Shown here: piece after piece, positions 21,584 through 30,522 of the stretch
Layout: each line of letters starts with the position of its first letter
Numbering within the stretch: position 1 is the stretch's first letter
NCBI RefSeq assembly: GCF_020736845.1
Contig: NZ_JAFFQR010000043.1
Coordinates: 124,001 to 188,000 of the forward strand
Source: Paenibacillus farraposensis
GTDB lineage: Bacteria > Bacillota > Bacilli > Paenibacillales > Paenibacillaceae
Direction: 5' to 3'
DNA length: 64,000 nucleotides
Notes under the pieces: model-generated
Seen by the model: only the letters and a program-made list of their open reading frames with translations
Told to the model about the DNA's origin: nothing
The model's database searches: none
Made by a program: the position numbers and the translations under genes

Positions 21584-21997
21584 GTGAGCACCTATTTATT
21601 AGAGATTGTGACGCCGGAGCGCCTGGTCTATTCAGAACAGGTAAACAGCATCAGTGTTCGCGGCTCGGAAGGCGACCTTGGTATTTTACCCGGGCACCTT
21701 CCCTTGGTCACTCCCTTGAAGATTGCGCCGATATACATTAAAATCGGTGGTCAGACCGAGGTGATCGCGGTCAATGGGGGCTTCATTGAAGTCCGCAAGG
21801 ATAAAGTGGTCGTTTTGGCTGAGAGTGCGGAACGCTCTGAAGATATTGATGTGGAGCGTGCCCGTGCGGCAAGGGAGCGGGCAGAGTTGCGGCTCCAGAG
21901 CAAGCAGGAACAGATAGACCAGCATCGGGCGGAAGTGGCTCTTCAACGGGCGCTTAACCGATTGAATGTAACGGGTATTAGAACCAGCAAGAAATAA
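21584..21997 (+). CDS. atpC: ATP synthase subunit epsilon
   Basis: Rotor subunit and regulator of F1, 137 residues: N-terminal beta sandwich (VTPERLVYSEQVNSISVRGSEGDLGILPGH region) and C-terminal helical hairpin. The start is GTG 21584 behind AGGAGGGA. It is the last gene of the operon. Confidence 0.97.
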   Translation: MSTYLLEIVTPERLVYSEQVNSISVRGSEGDLGILPGHLPLVTPLKIAPIYIKIGGQTEVIAVNGGFIEVRKDKVVVLAESAERSEDIDVERARAARERAELRLQSKQEQIDQHRAEVALQRALNRLNVTGIRTSKK

Positions 21998-22346
21998 AAA
22001 TTAGGTTTTAGTGGAATTGTAAAAGGGTGCGGCATAGTATACGGATGGAATGACAGGGCGACCACTTCATTACTTCTGCCAGAGAATATCCGGCAGGTGG
22101 AAAAGGAAACCTTTACTCCCTTCGATCACTGTGATCTGGCCCTTTTTTTTTAGCTATCGTTATTTCGTGTGCGGTCCTATTTCTTGCTTCTCAGCTAGGT
22201 ATATAGTACCTTTTAAATTCACGAAACAGAACTAATTGTTCACTTTTTGTCGAAATAAATGTTCTGAAAACAGAAATATGACTAGCATATTAAGCGTTCG
22301 ACGAGTATTATAAAGAAGTCTGTGAAACAGATGGGAGGGATTACGG
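21998..22346 (+). other. Structured region after atpC, possible operon terminator
   Basis: No gene. CTGCC/GGCAG forms a hairpin near 22078-22098. GATCACTGTGATC is a short dyad, and TGGCCC before eight T (about 22135-22152) can pair back to GGGCGACCA at about 22056. The whole may be a branched terminator for the atp operon, but the pairing is imperfect. Nothing else is seen. Confidence 0.4.
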
Positions 22347-22598
22347 ATGAACGGAAAGCAGCAGTTGGCTGAACAGCTAAGTCAATCAGCGAGTATGACT
22401 GCGTTGACCTCCATGATTGTGTCACTCATCTGCATAGCGCTGGCTTGGTGGGCTTTACAGAGTCTTAAGCTGGATGTATTCATCAAGCATCCCAAAGGAC
22501 CGCAAGGCAGATTGCTGCATTTGTTTCTTGCTATTATTGTGGGGCAGCTGGTTTCTGGTTTCCTGTTAAACTACTTCTCATGGAGCCAGATGCTCTAA
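22347..22598 (+). CDS. ywzB: DUF1146 family membrane protein (YwzB)
   Basis: An 83-residue protein with two membrane segments (about residues 18-36 and 57-76) joined by the conserved basic loop with LDVFIKHPKGPQGRLLH. Function is unknown. Between atpC and murA it occupies the same place as ywzB in B. subtilis. The ribosome site is TGGGAGGGA. ywmB, normally next in B. subtilis, is absent here. Confidence 0.85.
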   Translation: MNGKQQLAEQLSQSASMTALTSMIVSLICIALAWWALQSLKLDVFIKHPKGPQGRLLHLFLAIIVGQLVSGFLLNYFSWSQML

Positions 22599-22768
22599 GT
22601 GTTTGTTTTTAAACGAAGTGGGCGGGTTATCTGACATTATGGCTTGTGTCACTGCGGAAATTGTCGAATAACATCGTGCTATATTGTCAACAATGGTAAA
22701 CAAAAGAACCACATACGTTTAACCGACTGAAGCAGTTGAGTACAGTGGCTGTCCAGTACAAAAAACGC
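22599..22768 (+). other. Gene-free stretch where ywmB would lie in B. subtilis
   Basis: The 323 bases between ywzB and murA hold only the murA promoter described next. No degraded ywmB frame was recognised. Confidence 0.4.
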
Positions 22769-22798
22769 TTGTATACTTGTTTTAAACAATGGTATGAT
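22769..22798 (+). promoter_or_regulatory. Sigma-A promoter of murA
   Basis: TTGTAT (22769-22774), 18 bases, TATGAT (22793-22798), with an extended TGG before the -10. Confidence 0.6.
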
Positions 22799-22921
22799 GG
22801 CAGTTAGGGTGTTAGTGAAATCTTATTTTTTATGTAACGAAAAAGCAAGGCATGAAAATAGCGGAATATGTTCTTTTTTTCCATGATGAAAAAGGGAAAT
22901 GACGCGCGGAGGGAATTATAG

Positions 22922-24277
22922 ATGAGCAAATTTATCGTCCGCGGTGGCAACAGATTGACCGGGAGTGTCAAAGTCAGCGGAGCCAAAAACTCAGTTCTGC
23001 CGATCATCGCTGCTTCTCTGTTGGGAGAAGAAGGAGAAAGTATTATTATTGATGCACCTCCTCTAGACGATGTGATGACCATTAACAAAGTACTTGAGTC
23101 CTTAGGAGCAGGCGTTACATACCAAGATGAGGTCATTCGTGTCGACGCGCGGAAGATAGTTTCCTGTGAAGCCCCTTATGAGTGGGTTAGGAAAATGCGC
23201 GCATCATTTTTGGTAATGGGGCCGTTGCTTACACGTTTGGGACATACAAGAATTTCGCTTCCGGGTGGATGCGCAATTGGCACACGACCAATTGACCAGC
23301 ATTTGAAGGGCTTTGAAGCGTTGGGGGCCAAGATTAGTTTAGGCCAGGGTTTTATTGAAGCTAAAAGTAACGGGCGTCTGCGCGGAGCCAAAGTTTATTT
23401 GGATGTAGCCAGCGTAGGAGCAACCGAAAATATTATGATGGCCGCTACTCTTGCTGAGGGCGTAACCACAATTGAAAATGCTGCTAAGGAGCCTGAGATC
23501 GTTGATCTTGCGAACTTCCTCAATGGCATGGGGGCCAAGGTACGTGGTGCAGGCACAGGCGTTATTCGTATCGAAGGTGTCGAGAAACTTCATGGAGTGA
23601 AGCATGCGGTCATTCCCGACCGTGTAGAAGCAGGTACTTATATGGTTGCTGCTGCGATCACAGGCGGGAACGTATATGTAGAAGGTGCAATATCCGATCA
23701 TTTGGGACCTGTGATTTCCAAGATGGAAGAAATGGGAGTTATCATTCAGCCGGATGAAAACGGAATTCGTGTCATCGCGAATAAACCGTTGAAGGCGGTT
23801 GATGTTAAAACGTTGCCTTATCCTGGTTTCCCTACGGATATGCAGTCTCAAATGATGGCACTTCAACTCGCTGCTGAAGGAACGAGCATTATTACAGAAA
23901 CCGTCTTTGAAAATCGCTTCATGCATGTCGATGAATTTCATCTTATGAATGCGGAGATTAAAGTCGAAGGCCGTTCTGCAATTGTAACCGGCAATGCGAA
24001 GCTGACAGGTGCGAAAGTGACCTCGACAGATTTGCGTGCAGGTGCTGCGCTAATTCTGGCCGGTCTTATTGCGGAGGGGACAACGGAGGTATCTGGTGTA
24101 CATCACATCGACCGCGGCTACGTCCATCTGGCTGAGAAGCTGACTGGATTGGGTGCGGATATTTACCGAGTGACTGTGGAAGAGCCCAAGCTGGATCGTT
24201 CCGCCGGCGCGGAACGAGTGATGCCGGAAGAGACGACAGGAAATCTGTTCAAGAAGATTCAGCCTTCGCTGGCTTAA
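22922..24277 (+). CDS. murA: UDP-N-acetylglucosamine 1-carboxyvinyltransferase
   Basis: First committed step of peptidoglycan synthesis: transfers enolpyruvate from PEP to UDP-GlcNAc. The catalytic Cys117, which is also the fosfomycin target, is in [14 protein letters not shown]. The N-terminus has [11 protein letters not shown]. The 451-residue length includes a C-terminal tail of about 20 residues beyond the usual end. The ATG follows GGAGGGAA. A perfect terminator ends the unit. Confidence 0.97.
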   Translation: MSKFIVRGGNRLTGSVKVSGAKNSVLPIIAASLLGEEGESIIIDAPPLDDVMTINKVLESLGAGVTYQDEVIRVDARKIVSCEAPYEWVRKMRASFLVMGPLLTRLGHTRISLPGGCAIGTRPIDQHLKGFEALGAKISLGQGFIEAKSNGRLRGAKVYLDVASVGATENIMMAATLAEGVTTIENAAKEPEIVDLANFLNGMGAKVRGAGTGVIRIEGVEKLHGVKHAVIPDRVEAGTYMVAAAITGGNVYVEGAISDHLGPVISKMEEMGVIIQPDENGIRVIANKPLKAVDVKTLPYPGFPTDMQSQMMALQLAAEGTSIITETVFENRFMHVDEFHLMNAEIKVEGRSAIVTGNAKLTGAKVTSTDLRAGAALILAGLIAEGTTEVSGVHHIDRGYVHLAEKLTGLGADIYRVTVEEPKLDRSAGAERVMPEETTGNLFKKIQPSLA

Positions 24278-24327
24278 GCTTGAGCGTATGCGGCTAACGC
24301 AGTATTTGAATATGATGAACAACCAGG

Positions 24328-24357
24328 AACCAAGTCCGAAAGGACTTGGTTTTTTTG
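24328..24357 (+). terminator. Rho-independent terminator after murA
   Basis: AACCAAGTCC (24328-24337), GAAA tetraloop, GGACTTGGTT (24342-24351), then T run. Confidence 0.95.
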
Positions 24358-24500
24358 TGTTTTCAGCCTGTCTCTTTTCGTTCTTCCAGTTCTCTTAAAA
24401 CGGTTCTATCAAAGTGGACGACCTCATATGCTTGAACATATCTACTGAAGCAGATCATTGCTTCCAACGAACAATCAGCTTTTGATGGAGGTCTCAGCCT

Positions 24501-25937
24501 ATGAAAGATTCACAGGTTCGTATTCGTATACCGATTCACCCTACCAACGAACATCGCCGGACTTTACCTGCGGAAGAAGAACCCGGCTTTATAGCTGCCT
24601 CGGCGCAGACAAGCAAGCTTGCCCAGCAGCGGCCCGATACCCGAGCCGTATTGCCTGCTGCTGCACGGTCCGCCCGGCGTGTAGCAGCAGGGGCTCCCGC
24701 TGCCGCCCACGCCGGTGCGTCGCTACCTGCCACTGACGCGGCGGTTCCCGCTACACGCGGCGTAAACCCGCGCACGGCGCCATATCTGCGGCCAGCGGCC
24801 AGGCGCGCTCCTCGCTGGGGTGGCCATCGCCCCTGGCTGCCAGCAGCTTGCCTCACAGGCTTGCTGGCACTTGCGCTGGCTGTGCCTGCGCTAATGGCAT
24901 GGCCTCGCCATACGGCGAAGCCGCTGCCACCGGGCGTCCGAAAGGGGGCTCCCGAGGTGCCTGCCGCGGCTGCGAAGCCGGATGCCCCCGTTACGCGCCT
25001 CCCGGGTGTCCCGCCCATCCCGGCAATTCCCGCTGTTCCGGCGGATAGCGTCCCGGCAGCGGCAGAGCCGGACGTACGCGTGTATATCTCGTCCACGGGA
25101 CGTACAGAGACGCTGCCGCTGGAGGAATACATTGTCGGCGTAGTTGCCGCCGAAATACCGCCTAGTTTCGAAAGCGAGGCGCTGAAGGCACAGGCGATTG
25201 CCGCGCGCACCTTCATTACCCGCCGTTTGCTGGCCGACGACACCAGTGGCGCCCCGGCGGGAGCGGATGTGACAGATACTGTTAAGCATCAGGCGTACAT
25301 TTCTAAGGCCAAACTTTCCAGAGAGTGGGGACATTCCGGCAAAGCAGATGAACTGGCTAAAATTCGGCAGGCTGTACGCGATACCAAGGATACAATCATG
25401 GTGTATGAGGGTAAACCCATTACTGCTTCTTTTTTCTCTACCAGCAATGGTTATACCGAAAATTCAGAGGATGTGTGGGCCAAGGCAGTTCCCTACTTAA
25501 GGAGCGTGTCAAGTCCATGGGACAGGCAGTTAGCTCCTCGATATGCAGAAACCGTCACGCTGAGCCGTCAGAGTGTGATCGATAGATTGGGATTGAGCCA
25601 TGCTGCGATGACAGCTGCTACCGGGAGGGGAGGAGGGATGCCTGAGATGCGGGTACTCTCCAAGACAGAAGGGCATCGCATCAAGAAGATTGAAATAGGG
25701 GGCATGGTTTTTGCAGGCCCGGAAATTCGAAACAAACTGGGGCTGCGTTCGGCTGAATTTACCTGGAAAATCGAAGGAGACAAGATTGCTATAACGACCT
25801 ATGGCTATGGGCATGGCGTCGGCATGAGTCAGTGGGGAGCTAACGGAATGGCCAAGGAAGGGTACACGGCTACTCAAATTCTTCTTCACTATTATACTGG
25901 TATTTCCTTTGCACAGGCTTCTCGCACTCTAAGTTAG
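24501..25937 (+). CDS. spoIID: Stage II sporulation protein D, with long Ala/Pro-rich N-terminus
   Basis: SpoIID is a lytic transglycosylase of the DMP complex that trims septal peptidoglycan during engulfment. The SpoIID/LytB core starts near residue 190 with VRVYISSTGRTETLPLEEYI and continues through GVVAAEIPPSFESEALKAQAIAARTF, where the catalytic Glu is expected, to the C-terminal YGYGHGVGMSQWGANGMA. One membrane helix lies at about residues 115-133. Before and after it are roughly 190 residues of low-complexity Ala/Pro/Arg sequence encoded by very G+C-rich DNA (24600-25080). This explains the 478-residue length against about 340 in B. subtilis. ATG 24501 follows GGAGGT. It precedes spoIIQ. 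Confidence 0.93.
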   Translation: MKDSQVRIRIPIHPTNEHRRTLPAEEEPGFIAASAQTSKLAQQRPDTRAVLPAAARSARRVAAGAPAAAHAGASLPATDAAVPATRGVNPRTAPYLRPAARRAPRWGGHRPWLPAACLTGLLALALAVPALMAWPRHTAKPLPPGVRKGAPEVPAAAAKPDAPVTRLPGVPPIPAIPAVPADSVPAAAEPDVRVYISSTGRTETLPLEEYIVGVVAAEIPPSFESEALKAQAIAARTFITRRLLADDTSGAPAGADVTDTVKHQAYISKAKLSREWGHSGKADELAKIRQAVRDTKDTIMVYEGKPITASFFSTSNGYTENSEDVWAKAVPYLRSVSSPWDRQLAPRYAETVTLSRQSVIDRLGLSHAAMTAATGRGGGMPEMRVLSKTEGHRIKKIEIGGMVFAGPEIRNKLGLRSAEFTWKIEGDKIAITTYGYGHGVGMSQWGANGMAKEGYTATQILLHYYTGISFAQASRTLS

Positions 25938-25958
25938 TAAATTTTTCAAAACTTTGAA

Positions 25959-25986
25959 GTATAAAAGAGTTGCACCCGGTAACACT
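25959..25986 (+). promoter_or_regulatory. Sigma-F promoter of spoIIQ
   Basis: GTATA (25959-25963) and GGTAACACT (25978-25986) match GYWTA and GGnnAnAnT exactly, separated by 14 bases. spoIIQ is a sigma-F gene in B. subtilis. Confidence 0.7.
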
Positions 25987-26007
25987 GGTTATTGAGGTGA
26001 TGAGCAA

Positions 26008-26748
26008 ATGAGTGAACAAAATAAAAACCAGAACCAAAATCATGAAGATACACCCAAAACCTTTCCGGGTGGAAGAGCTTCACAGCCGTCTTCGTGGAAA
26101 AAGCTGTTGTCCAAAAGGTGGGCATATCCTGCAGCCTACATTGCCGCAGCAGCCATTATATTAACTTTAGTGTGGGTCTATCAGGATGCCAGCCAGAAGT
26201 CTTTCAAACCTGACCCAGCTAGTCCGTCGGTACAAAATACAAGCGCAGTCAACACAGATGTCAACGGACAACAGCCGGAAAGTATGGAAGTTGTTGCCCA
26301 GTCGGAAAATCTCGCATGGCCGGTGACAGATGCCGCTGCAGTACAGGTTGTAAAACCATTTTTTGACGAAAATGGGACAGCTGATGAGCAGGCGGCAGCC
26401 ATGGTAGAGTATGATAAAACCTTTACGGCGAACACCGGAATTGATCTTTCCCGGGCCGACGATCAGACGTTTGAAGTGAGAGCTGCCCTGAGTGGTAAAG
26501 TAACCCGTGTGGAACAGCATCCATTGATGGGAAATGTCGTAGAAATTACACATGATAACAATCTCAAAACGGTGTACCAAAGCTTGAGCGATCTGAAAGT
26601 AAAAGAGGGCGATCAAGTGAAGCAAAACGATGTGATTGCTTCCGCGGGCCGCAACGAGCTTGAAAAGAATCTGAAAACACATTTGCATTTTGAAGTGTTC
26701 CAGGATGACAAGCCGGTGAATCCTACAGGTCTGCTTCCTAAAAAATAA
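26008..26748 (+). CDS. spoIIQ: SpoIIQ-type M23 family protein
   Basis: SpoIIQ sits in the forespore membrane and binds SpoIIIAH across the intermembrane space, forming the feeding-tube channel. The protein has a polar N-terminus, one membrane helix (about residues 36-53), a linker, and a degenerate LytM domain. In that domain the usual HTGID motif reads NTGID, so the first zinc-binding His is replaced, while HLHFEV keeps the second. Endopeptidase activity is therefore unlikely, as for B. subtilis SpoIIQ. It lies between spoIID and spoIIID as expected, with its own sigma-F promoter and terminator. Confidence 0.92.
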   Translation: MSEQNKNQNQNHEDTPKTFPGGRASQPSSWKKLLSKRWAYPAAYIAAAAIILTLVWVYQDASQKSFKPDPASPSVQNTSAVNTDVNGQQPESMEVVAQSENLAWPVTDAAAVQVVKPFFDENGTADEQAAAMVEYDKTFTANTGIDLSRADDQTFEVRAALSGKVTRVEQHPLMGNVVEITHDNNLKTVYQSLSDLKVKEGDQVKQNDVIASAGRNELEKNLKTHLHFEVFQDDKPVNPTGLLPKK

Positions 26749-26770
26749 ATCAGTCATAACATTGCATGCA

Positions 26771-26801
26771 AAGCGGGGAATCCATATTCCCTGCTTTTTT
26801 A
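26771..26801 (+). terminator. Rho-independent terminator after spoIIQ
   Basis: AGCGGGGAAT (26772-26781) pairs with ATTCCCTGCT (26786-26795) with one G-T pair, then a T run. Confidence 0.92.
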
Positions 26802-26803
26802 TT

Positions 26804-26838
26804 GTACATATGTGTTCAAGAGGTGAACACATATGTAC
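26804..26838. repeat. Perfect 15-bp inverted repeat upstream of spoIIID
   Basis: GTACATATGTGTTCA (26804-26818), five-base spacer AGAGG, TGAACACATATGTAC (26824-26838). No mismatch and no T tract. It lies just after the spoIIQ terminator and about 50 bases before the candidate spoIIID promoter. Confidence 0.9.
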
Positions 26839-26888
26839 CTGCTGTCAAATTAAATAGGCCTTTTGAAGCATGTCTTACCGCCAAACCG

Positions 26889-26917
26889 CGAATATATAGG
26901 CACGCTCCTCATATAAT
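26889..26917 (+). promoter_or_regulatory. Candidate sigma-E promoter of spoIIID
   Basis: A -35-like GAATATA and a -10-like CATATAAT are arranged with 16 bases between their ATA cores, the spacing of B. subtilis sigma-E promoters. spoIIID is sigma-E dependent there. The -10 also contains TATAAT, so a sigma-A role cannot be excluded. Confidence 0.45.
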
Positions 26918-26950
26918 GTACCAAACTATCCACAGTAGGGAGGCGGGAGC

Positions 26951-27238
26951 GTGCACGATTACATCAAGGAACGGACCATCAAAATCGGTCGCTGTATCGT
27001 GGAAACAAGGAATACGGTCCGTACGATAGCCAAGGAATTTGGTGTCTCCAAGAGCACGGTGCATAAAGATCTGACCGAACGGCTGCCTGAAATCAACCCG
27101 GATCTTGCCGATCAAGTGAAGCACATCCTCGAATACCATAAATCCATCCGCCATCTGCGGGGAGGGGAAGCGACGAAAATCAAGTACAAAAAAACCAGTG
27201 GCAAAAGAAGGGAGATTCTCGTTTCCGGCAAGTCTTAA
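26951..27238 (+). CDS. spoIIID: Sporulation transcriptional regulator SpoIIID
   Basis: A 95-residue DNA-binding protein that switches mother-cell transcription after sigma-E. The helix-turn-helix is TVRTIAKEFGVSKSTVHKDL (residues 22-41). It begins at GTG 26951 with GGAGGCGGGA upstream. A basic C-terminal tail of about 20 residues extends it slightly. It precedes mbl, as in B. subtilis. Confidence 0.96.
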   Translation: MHDYIKERTIKIGRCIVETRNTVRTIAKEFGVSKSTVHKDLTERLPEINPDLADQVKHILEYHKSIRHLRGGEATKIKYKKTSGKRREILVSGKS

Positions 27239-27268
27239 AAATATATAGTGAACTGGCTGGCAAAGCCA

Positions 27269-27298
27269 TTGAATCAACCCCCTGAAGTATGATATGTT
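27269..27298 (+). promoter_or_regulatory. Candidate promoter of mbl
   Basis: TTGAAT (27269-27274), 18 bases, TATGTT (27293-27298) with a TGA directly before the -10. Confidence 0.4.
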
Positions 27299-27407
27299 AA
27301 AAGATGGTACAAGACGAAAAATGACATGTAACCGTAGGTTTATACATATATTTGCCGCTTCTTGTCGAATCTAAGTTTAAAAATATCACTTTGGGGGCCT
27401 CTTTAAT

Positions 27408-28406
27408 ATGTTCAGTAATGATATCGGTATCGATCTTGGTACGGCCAACGTGCTTATTCACGTCAAAGGGAAGGGGGTTGTTCTTGACGAACCTTCCGTT
27501 GTCGCAATAGAAAGCGATACAAAAAAGGTTTTGGCTGTTGGAGAGGAAGCACGTCGTATGGTTGGACGGACTCCTGGTAATATCATAGCTATTCGTCCGT
27601 TGCGTGATGGTGTCATCGCCGATTTTGAAGTGACGGAAGCGATGTTGAAATATTTTATCAACCGGGTAGGGGGGAAAAGCTGGTACAGCCACCCTCGTAT
27701 TTTGATTTGTGCACCGACGAACATTACCTCAGTGGAACAAAAAGCGATTCGTGAAGCGGCCGAGCGCAGCGGGGCAAAGGAAGTTTTTTTGGAGGAAGAG
27801 CCCAAAGCAGCTGCCATTGGAGCAGGAATGGATATCTTTGAGCCTAGCGGCAACATGGTAGTAGATATTGGGGGCGGAACGACGGACGTTGCTGTTCTCT
27901 CTATGGGGGATGTGGTAACATCTTCTTCTATTAAAATGGCAGGAGACAAGTTCGATTCAGCCATCATGAAATACGTGAAAACAAAGTATAAGCTTCTCAT
28001 TGGGGAGCGTACGGCTGAGGATATCAAGATTGCTATCGGAACCGTGCACCCGAGTGGACGACATGCAGAGATGGACATCCGTGGACGGGATATGGTATCC
28101 GGATTGCCTAAAACGTTAAGTATTTCCGCGGATGAAGTGCAGGATGCACTTAAAGATCCTGTATCAGCAATTGTTGCTGCGGCCAAGTTTGTATTGGAGC
28201 AGACCCCGCCAGAGCTGTCGGCCGATATTATTGACCGTGGTGTCATTCTGACTGGCGGTGGCGCGCTGCTGAGCGGGTTGGATGAGCTGCTTGCTGAAGA
28301 ATTGCGCGTTCCGGTACTGGTTGCCGAAGATCCGATGCATTGTGTCGTTAAAGGCACAGGAATTATGCTTGATAATTTGGATCATGTGGTTAAGAAAAAG
28401 TTCTAA
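27408..28406 (+). CDS. mbl: MreB-like actin homologue Mbl
   Basis: Filament protein that guides lateral wall synthesis. The ATPase phosphate loops are IGIDLGTANVLIH at the N-terminus and VVDIGGGTTDVAVLS; the adenosine motif is ILTGGGALLSGLDELL. Its 332 residues match Mbl, and the position between spoIIID and flhO is that of mbl rather than mreB. The ribosome site (GGGGGCC) is weak. A sigma-D promoter for the next operon lies within its final codons. Confidence 0.95.
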   Translation: MFSNDIGIDLGTANVLIHVKGKGVVLDEPSVVAIESDTKKVLAVGEEARRMVGRTPGNIIAIRPLRDGVIADFEVTEAMLKYFINRVGGKSWYSHPRILICAPTNITSVEQKAIREAAERSGAKEVFLEEEPKAAAIGAGMDIFEPSGNMVVDIGGGTTDVAVLSMGDVVTSSSIKMAGDKFDSAIMKYVKTKYKLLIGERTAEDIKIAIGTVHPSGRHAEMDIRGRDMVSGLPKTLSISADEVQDALKDPVSAIVAAAKFVLEQTPPELSADIIDRGVILTGGGALLSGLDELLAEELRVPVLVAEDPMHCVVKGTGIMLDNLDHVVKKKF

Positions 28407-28417
28407 TCTGCCGATAG
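28391..28417 (+). promoter_or_regulatory. Sigma-D promoter of flhO-flhP
   Basis: TAAG (28391-28394), 15 bases, GCCGATAG (28410-28417) against the sigma-D consensus TAAA-N15-GCCGATAT: 10 of 12 positions match with exact spacing. It starts inside the 3' end of mbl. flhOP are sigma-D genes in B. subtilis. Confidence 0.72.
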
Positions 28418-28529
28418 TGACTATAAGAGACTCGTGTGGGGTCAGTCAGGTCGTCTGGTATGATGGCTTCTGTGCCTTCGTATGAGCAGATGATGGACTA
28501 GCAGAGTACAGGATTGGGGTGCGCGATAC

Positions 28530-29414
28530 ATGTTGAGAGGTTTATATACTGCGGCTGCCGGAATGATGACACAACAACGTCGTCATGACACTGTGACGCA
28601 AAATATTGCCAATATGAATACGCCGGGATACAAGCAGGAGAACAGCGTTCAACGCTCTTTTCCCGAAATGCTTATTTCCATGACGGGTGGTAATCCGGAT
28701 AATCCGGATCGTACAGTTGGCAAGCTCAATACTGGCGTTTTTGCCGAGGAAAGTCTGTCCCCGTACATTCAGGGGGCATTGCAGGAAAGCGGAAAAACTA
28801 CGGATTTTGCAATACAGTCCAATATTAGTGTGAACGATCCGGCAACGGGTCGGCCCATGGCCTTTGACCAGGCGGGGAAATTTGTCAATGCGAATGGTGA
28901 AGTTACCTATCGTCCAGAAGCGTTTTTTACGGTTCGTGACAATAATGGAAATGTACGCTACACACGTGATGGGCATTTTCAGGTAAATGGAGCGGGAGAA
29001 CTGCTGTCGTCGACTGGCTCGGCGGTTCTGGATACGAATGGTAATCCAATTCGATTGACGGGGGCTGTTACAGCGCTTAAAGTTAATGAGCGGGGTGAAT
29101 TGGTGGACAAAGAGTCCAACCAGCAGATCGGAACGACGCTTGGCATTAGTGTCATTGATCGTCCGTACCAGCTCGTTCGTGAGGGCAACGGGAATTTCCG
29201 CTTGAATGATACAGATGGTGCTACAGCCAGAATGATGACTGCTAACGATATCGTATCCGTTCGTCAGGGATATGTGGAAGTATCTAATGTGGATGCTGCG
29301 CAGTCGATGGTGGATATGATGGCTGCGTTAAGAGCTTATGAAGCGAATCAGAAGGTTATTCAATTTTATGATAAAAGCTTGGACAAGGCCGTTAATGAAG
29401 TAGGCCGTGTATAA
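28530..29414 (+). CDS. flhO: Flagellar hook-basal body (rod) protein FlhO
   Basis: FlgG/FlgF-family rod protein of 294 residues. The N-terminal signature is MLRGLYTAAAGMMTQQRRHD followed by NIANMNTPGYKQ, and the C-terminus has GYVEVSNVDAAQSMVDMM and a YEANQKVIQ helix. These terminal helices form the axial coiled coil. Its ATG follows GGGGTG. It is paired with flhP 13 bases downstream. Confidence 0.93.
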   Translation: MLRGLYTAAAGMMTQQRRHDTVTQNIANMNTPGYKQENSVQRSFPEMLISMTGGNPDNPDRTVGKLNTGVFAEESLSPYIQGALQESGKTTDFAIQSNISVNDPATGRPMAFDQAGKFVNANGEVTYRPEAFFTVRDNNGNVRYTRDGHFQVNGAGELLSSTGSAVLDTNGNPIRLTGAVTALKVNERGELVDKESNQQIGTTLGISVIDRPYQLVREGNGNFRLNDTDGATARMMTANDIVSVRQGYVEVSNVDAAQSMVDMMAALRAYEANQKVIQFYDKSLDKAVNEVGRV

Positions 29415-29427
29415 CAGGGGGTAAGTG

Positions 29428-30255
29428 ATGAATAACTCCATGATCGGCGCAATGGTCTCTATGGCCAGTGTGCAACAGCGTTTGGATATGATTGCTGATA
29501 ATATCGCCAATGTTAATACAGTTGGTTATAAGAGTAAGCAGAGTTCCTTTGAAGATGTGCTGGCCAATGTAAAGCAACAGCCTTCATCTTATCTCCAAAA
29601 TGGGCGGGCTATGCCACTCGGTTATAATTTGGGCTACGGTGTTAAGATAGCCTCGATTATGAAGAACATGGAACAAGGCTCTCTCAAGGAGACAGGGCTT
29701 CCTACTGATTTGGCGATTCAAGGGAATGCAATGTTTGAAGTGCAAGGGGATGGACAAAAAGCATGGACCCGTGACGGCAGCTTTCATTTTATTCCTGATC
29801 CGAATGACAGTAAGACAATGTTACTAACCACGGCTGAAGGCTACCCGGTGCTGGATAACAATGATATGCCGGTGACTGCGCCAGCGGGTTCCAAGGTGGC
29901 CATTAACGAGAACGGTGAATTGTTGATTCGTGTTAATGGGACGAGCGCGCCAACGGTTGGGCAGCGAATCAAGCTGATGGATGTTCAGCGTCCGGAAGGA
30001 TTGGAACAGCGGGCTGATAACCTGTTCGTATTAATGAATGGGGTAACAGAAGCCGATGTATTTGGTGCAACAGGTGTAGCGGGTGCTGTTCCGCCGAATA
30101 CATCCGTTCGCTCTGGCTATCTGGAACAGTCCAATGTGGATTTAGCGGGTGAAATGACGGATATGATGCAAGTTCAGCGGATGTATCAAATGGCATCGCG
30201 AGCGTTGACGTCCAGTGATACGATGATGAATCTGGCTAACAATTTGAGGGCTTAG
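29428..30255 (+). CDS. flhP: Flagellar hook-basal body (rod) protein FlhP
   Basis: Second FlgG/FlgF-family rod protein, 275 residues, with DNIANVNTVGYKSKQSSFED at the N-terminus and GYLEQSNVDLAGEMTDMMQVQRMYQ at the C-terminus. ATG 29428 follows AGGGGGTAAG. flhO-flhP lies between mbl and fabZ as in B. subtilis. Confidence 0.93.
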   Translation: MNNSMIGAMVSMASVQQRLDMIADNIANVNTVGYKSKQSSFEDVLANVKQQPSSYLQNGRAMPLGYNLGYGVKIASIMKNMEQGSLKETGLPTDLAIQGNAMFEVQGDGQKAWTRDGSFHFIPDPNDSKTMLLTTAEGYPVLDNNDMPVTAPAGSKVAINENGELLIRVNGTSAPTVGQRIKLMDVQRPEGLEQRADNLFVLMNGVTEADVFGATGVAGAVPPNTSVRSGYLEQSNVDLAGEMTDMMQVQRMYQMASRALTSSDTMMNLANNLRA

Positions 30256-30265
30256 GGATTTGGTA

Positions 30266-30478
30266 ATGAAAGAAGAACAATCCGATTCCCGTCCGGTTCC
30301 TGCAAAGATAAAGTCCCGCTGGCGCTCTGCCCGTTATCTCATTGTTCCGTTGCTGCTTCTGTTTTCACTGTTAGGTGGTTTAATTACAGGCTACGTGATT
30401 GTGGGTAAGCAAGGGCTTGCAGGCGTATTTGAATGGAAAACCTGGCAGCATGTCATTGATCTTATATTTGCGCCTTAG
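30266..30478 (+). CDS. Small single-pass membrane protein, EpuA-like (often misnamed RNA polymerase subunit beta)
   Basis: A 70-residue protein with a basic cytoplasmic N-terminus, one hydrophobic segment (about residues 23-46) and a short outside tail ending in FEWKTWQHVIDLIFAP. The pattern KSRWRSARYLIVP plus that tail resembles the EpuA family (Pfam EpuA), whose Bacillus members are misannotated as a polymerase subunit. Function is unknown. ATG 30266 has AGGGA 7 bases upstream, and the gap to flhP is only 10 bases, so the two are probably co-transcribed. Confidence 0.7.
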   Translation: MKEEQSDSRPVPAKIKSRWRSARYLIVPLLLLFSLLGGLITGYVIVGKQGLAGVFEWKTWQHVIDLIFAP

Positions 30479-30522
30479 TTTTACCTTTAAATCAGTGGGT
30501 GGCGGGAAAAGACCGCTCCTCG

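Noticed and set aside
24420-24500. Sigma-E promoter for spoIID
   Set aside because: Several ATA-containing boxes exist, but no pair has both the right spacing and a good -10.
24536-25243. Open frames on both strands over the G+C-rich part of spoIID
   Set aside because: High G+C removes stop codons in every frame; only the spoIID frame continues into a conserved domain.
26824-26851. Tiny frame (six codons) starting inside the spoIIID-upstream palindrome, with AGAGGTG before it
   Set aside because: Too short to support; the ribosome-like sequence is explained by the inverted repeat.
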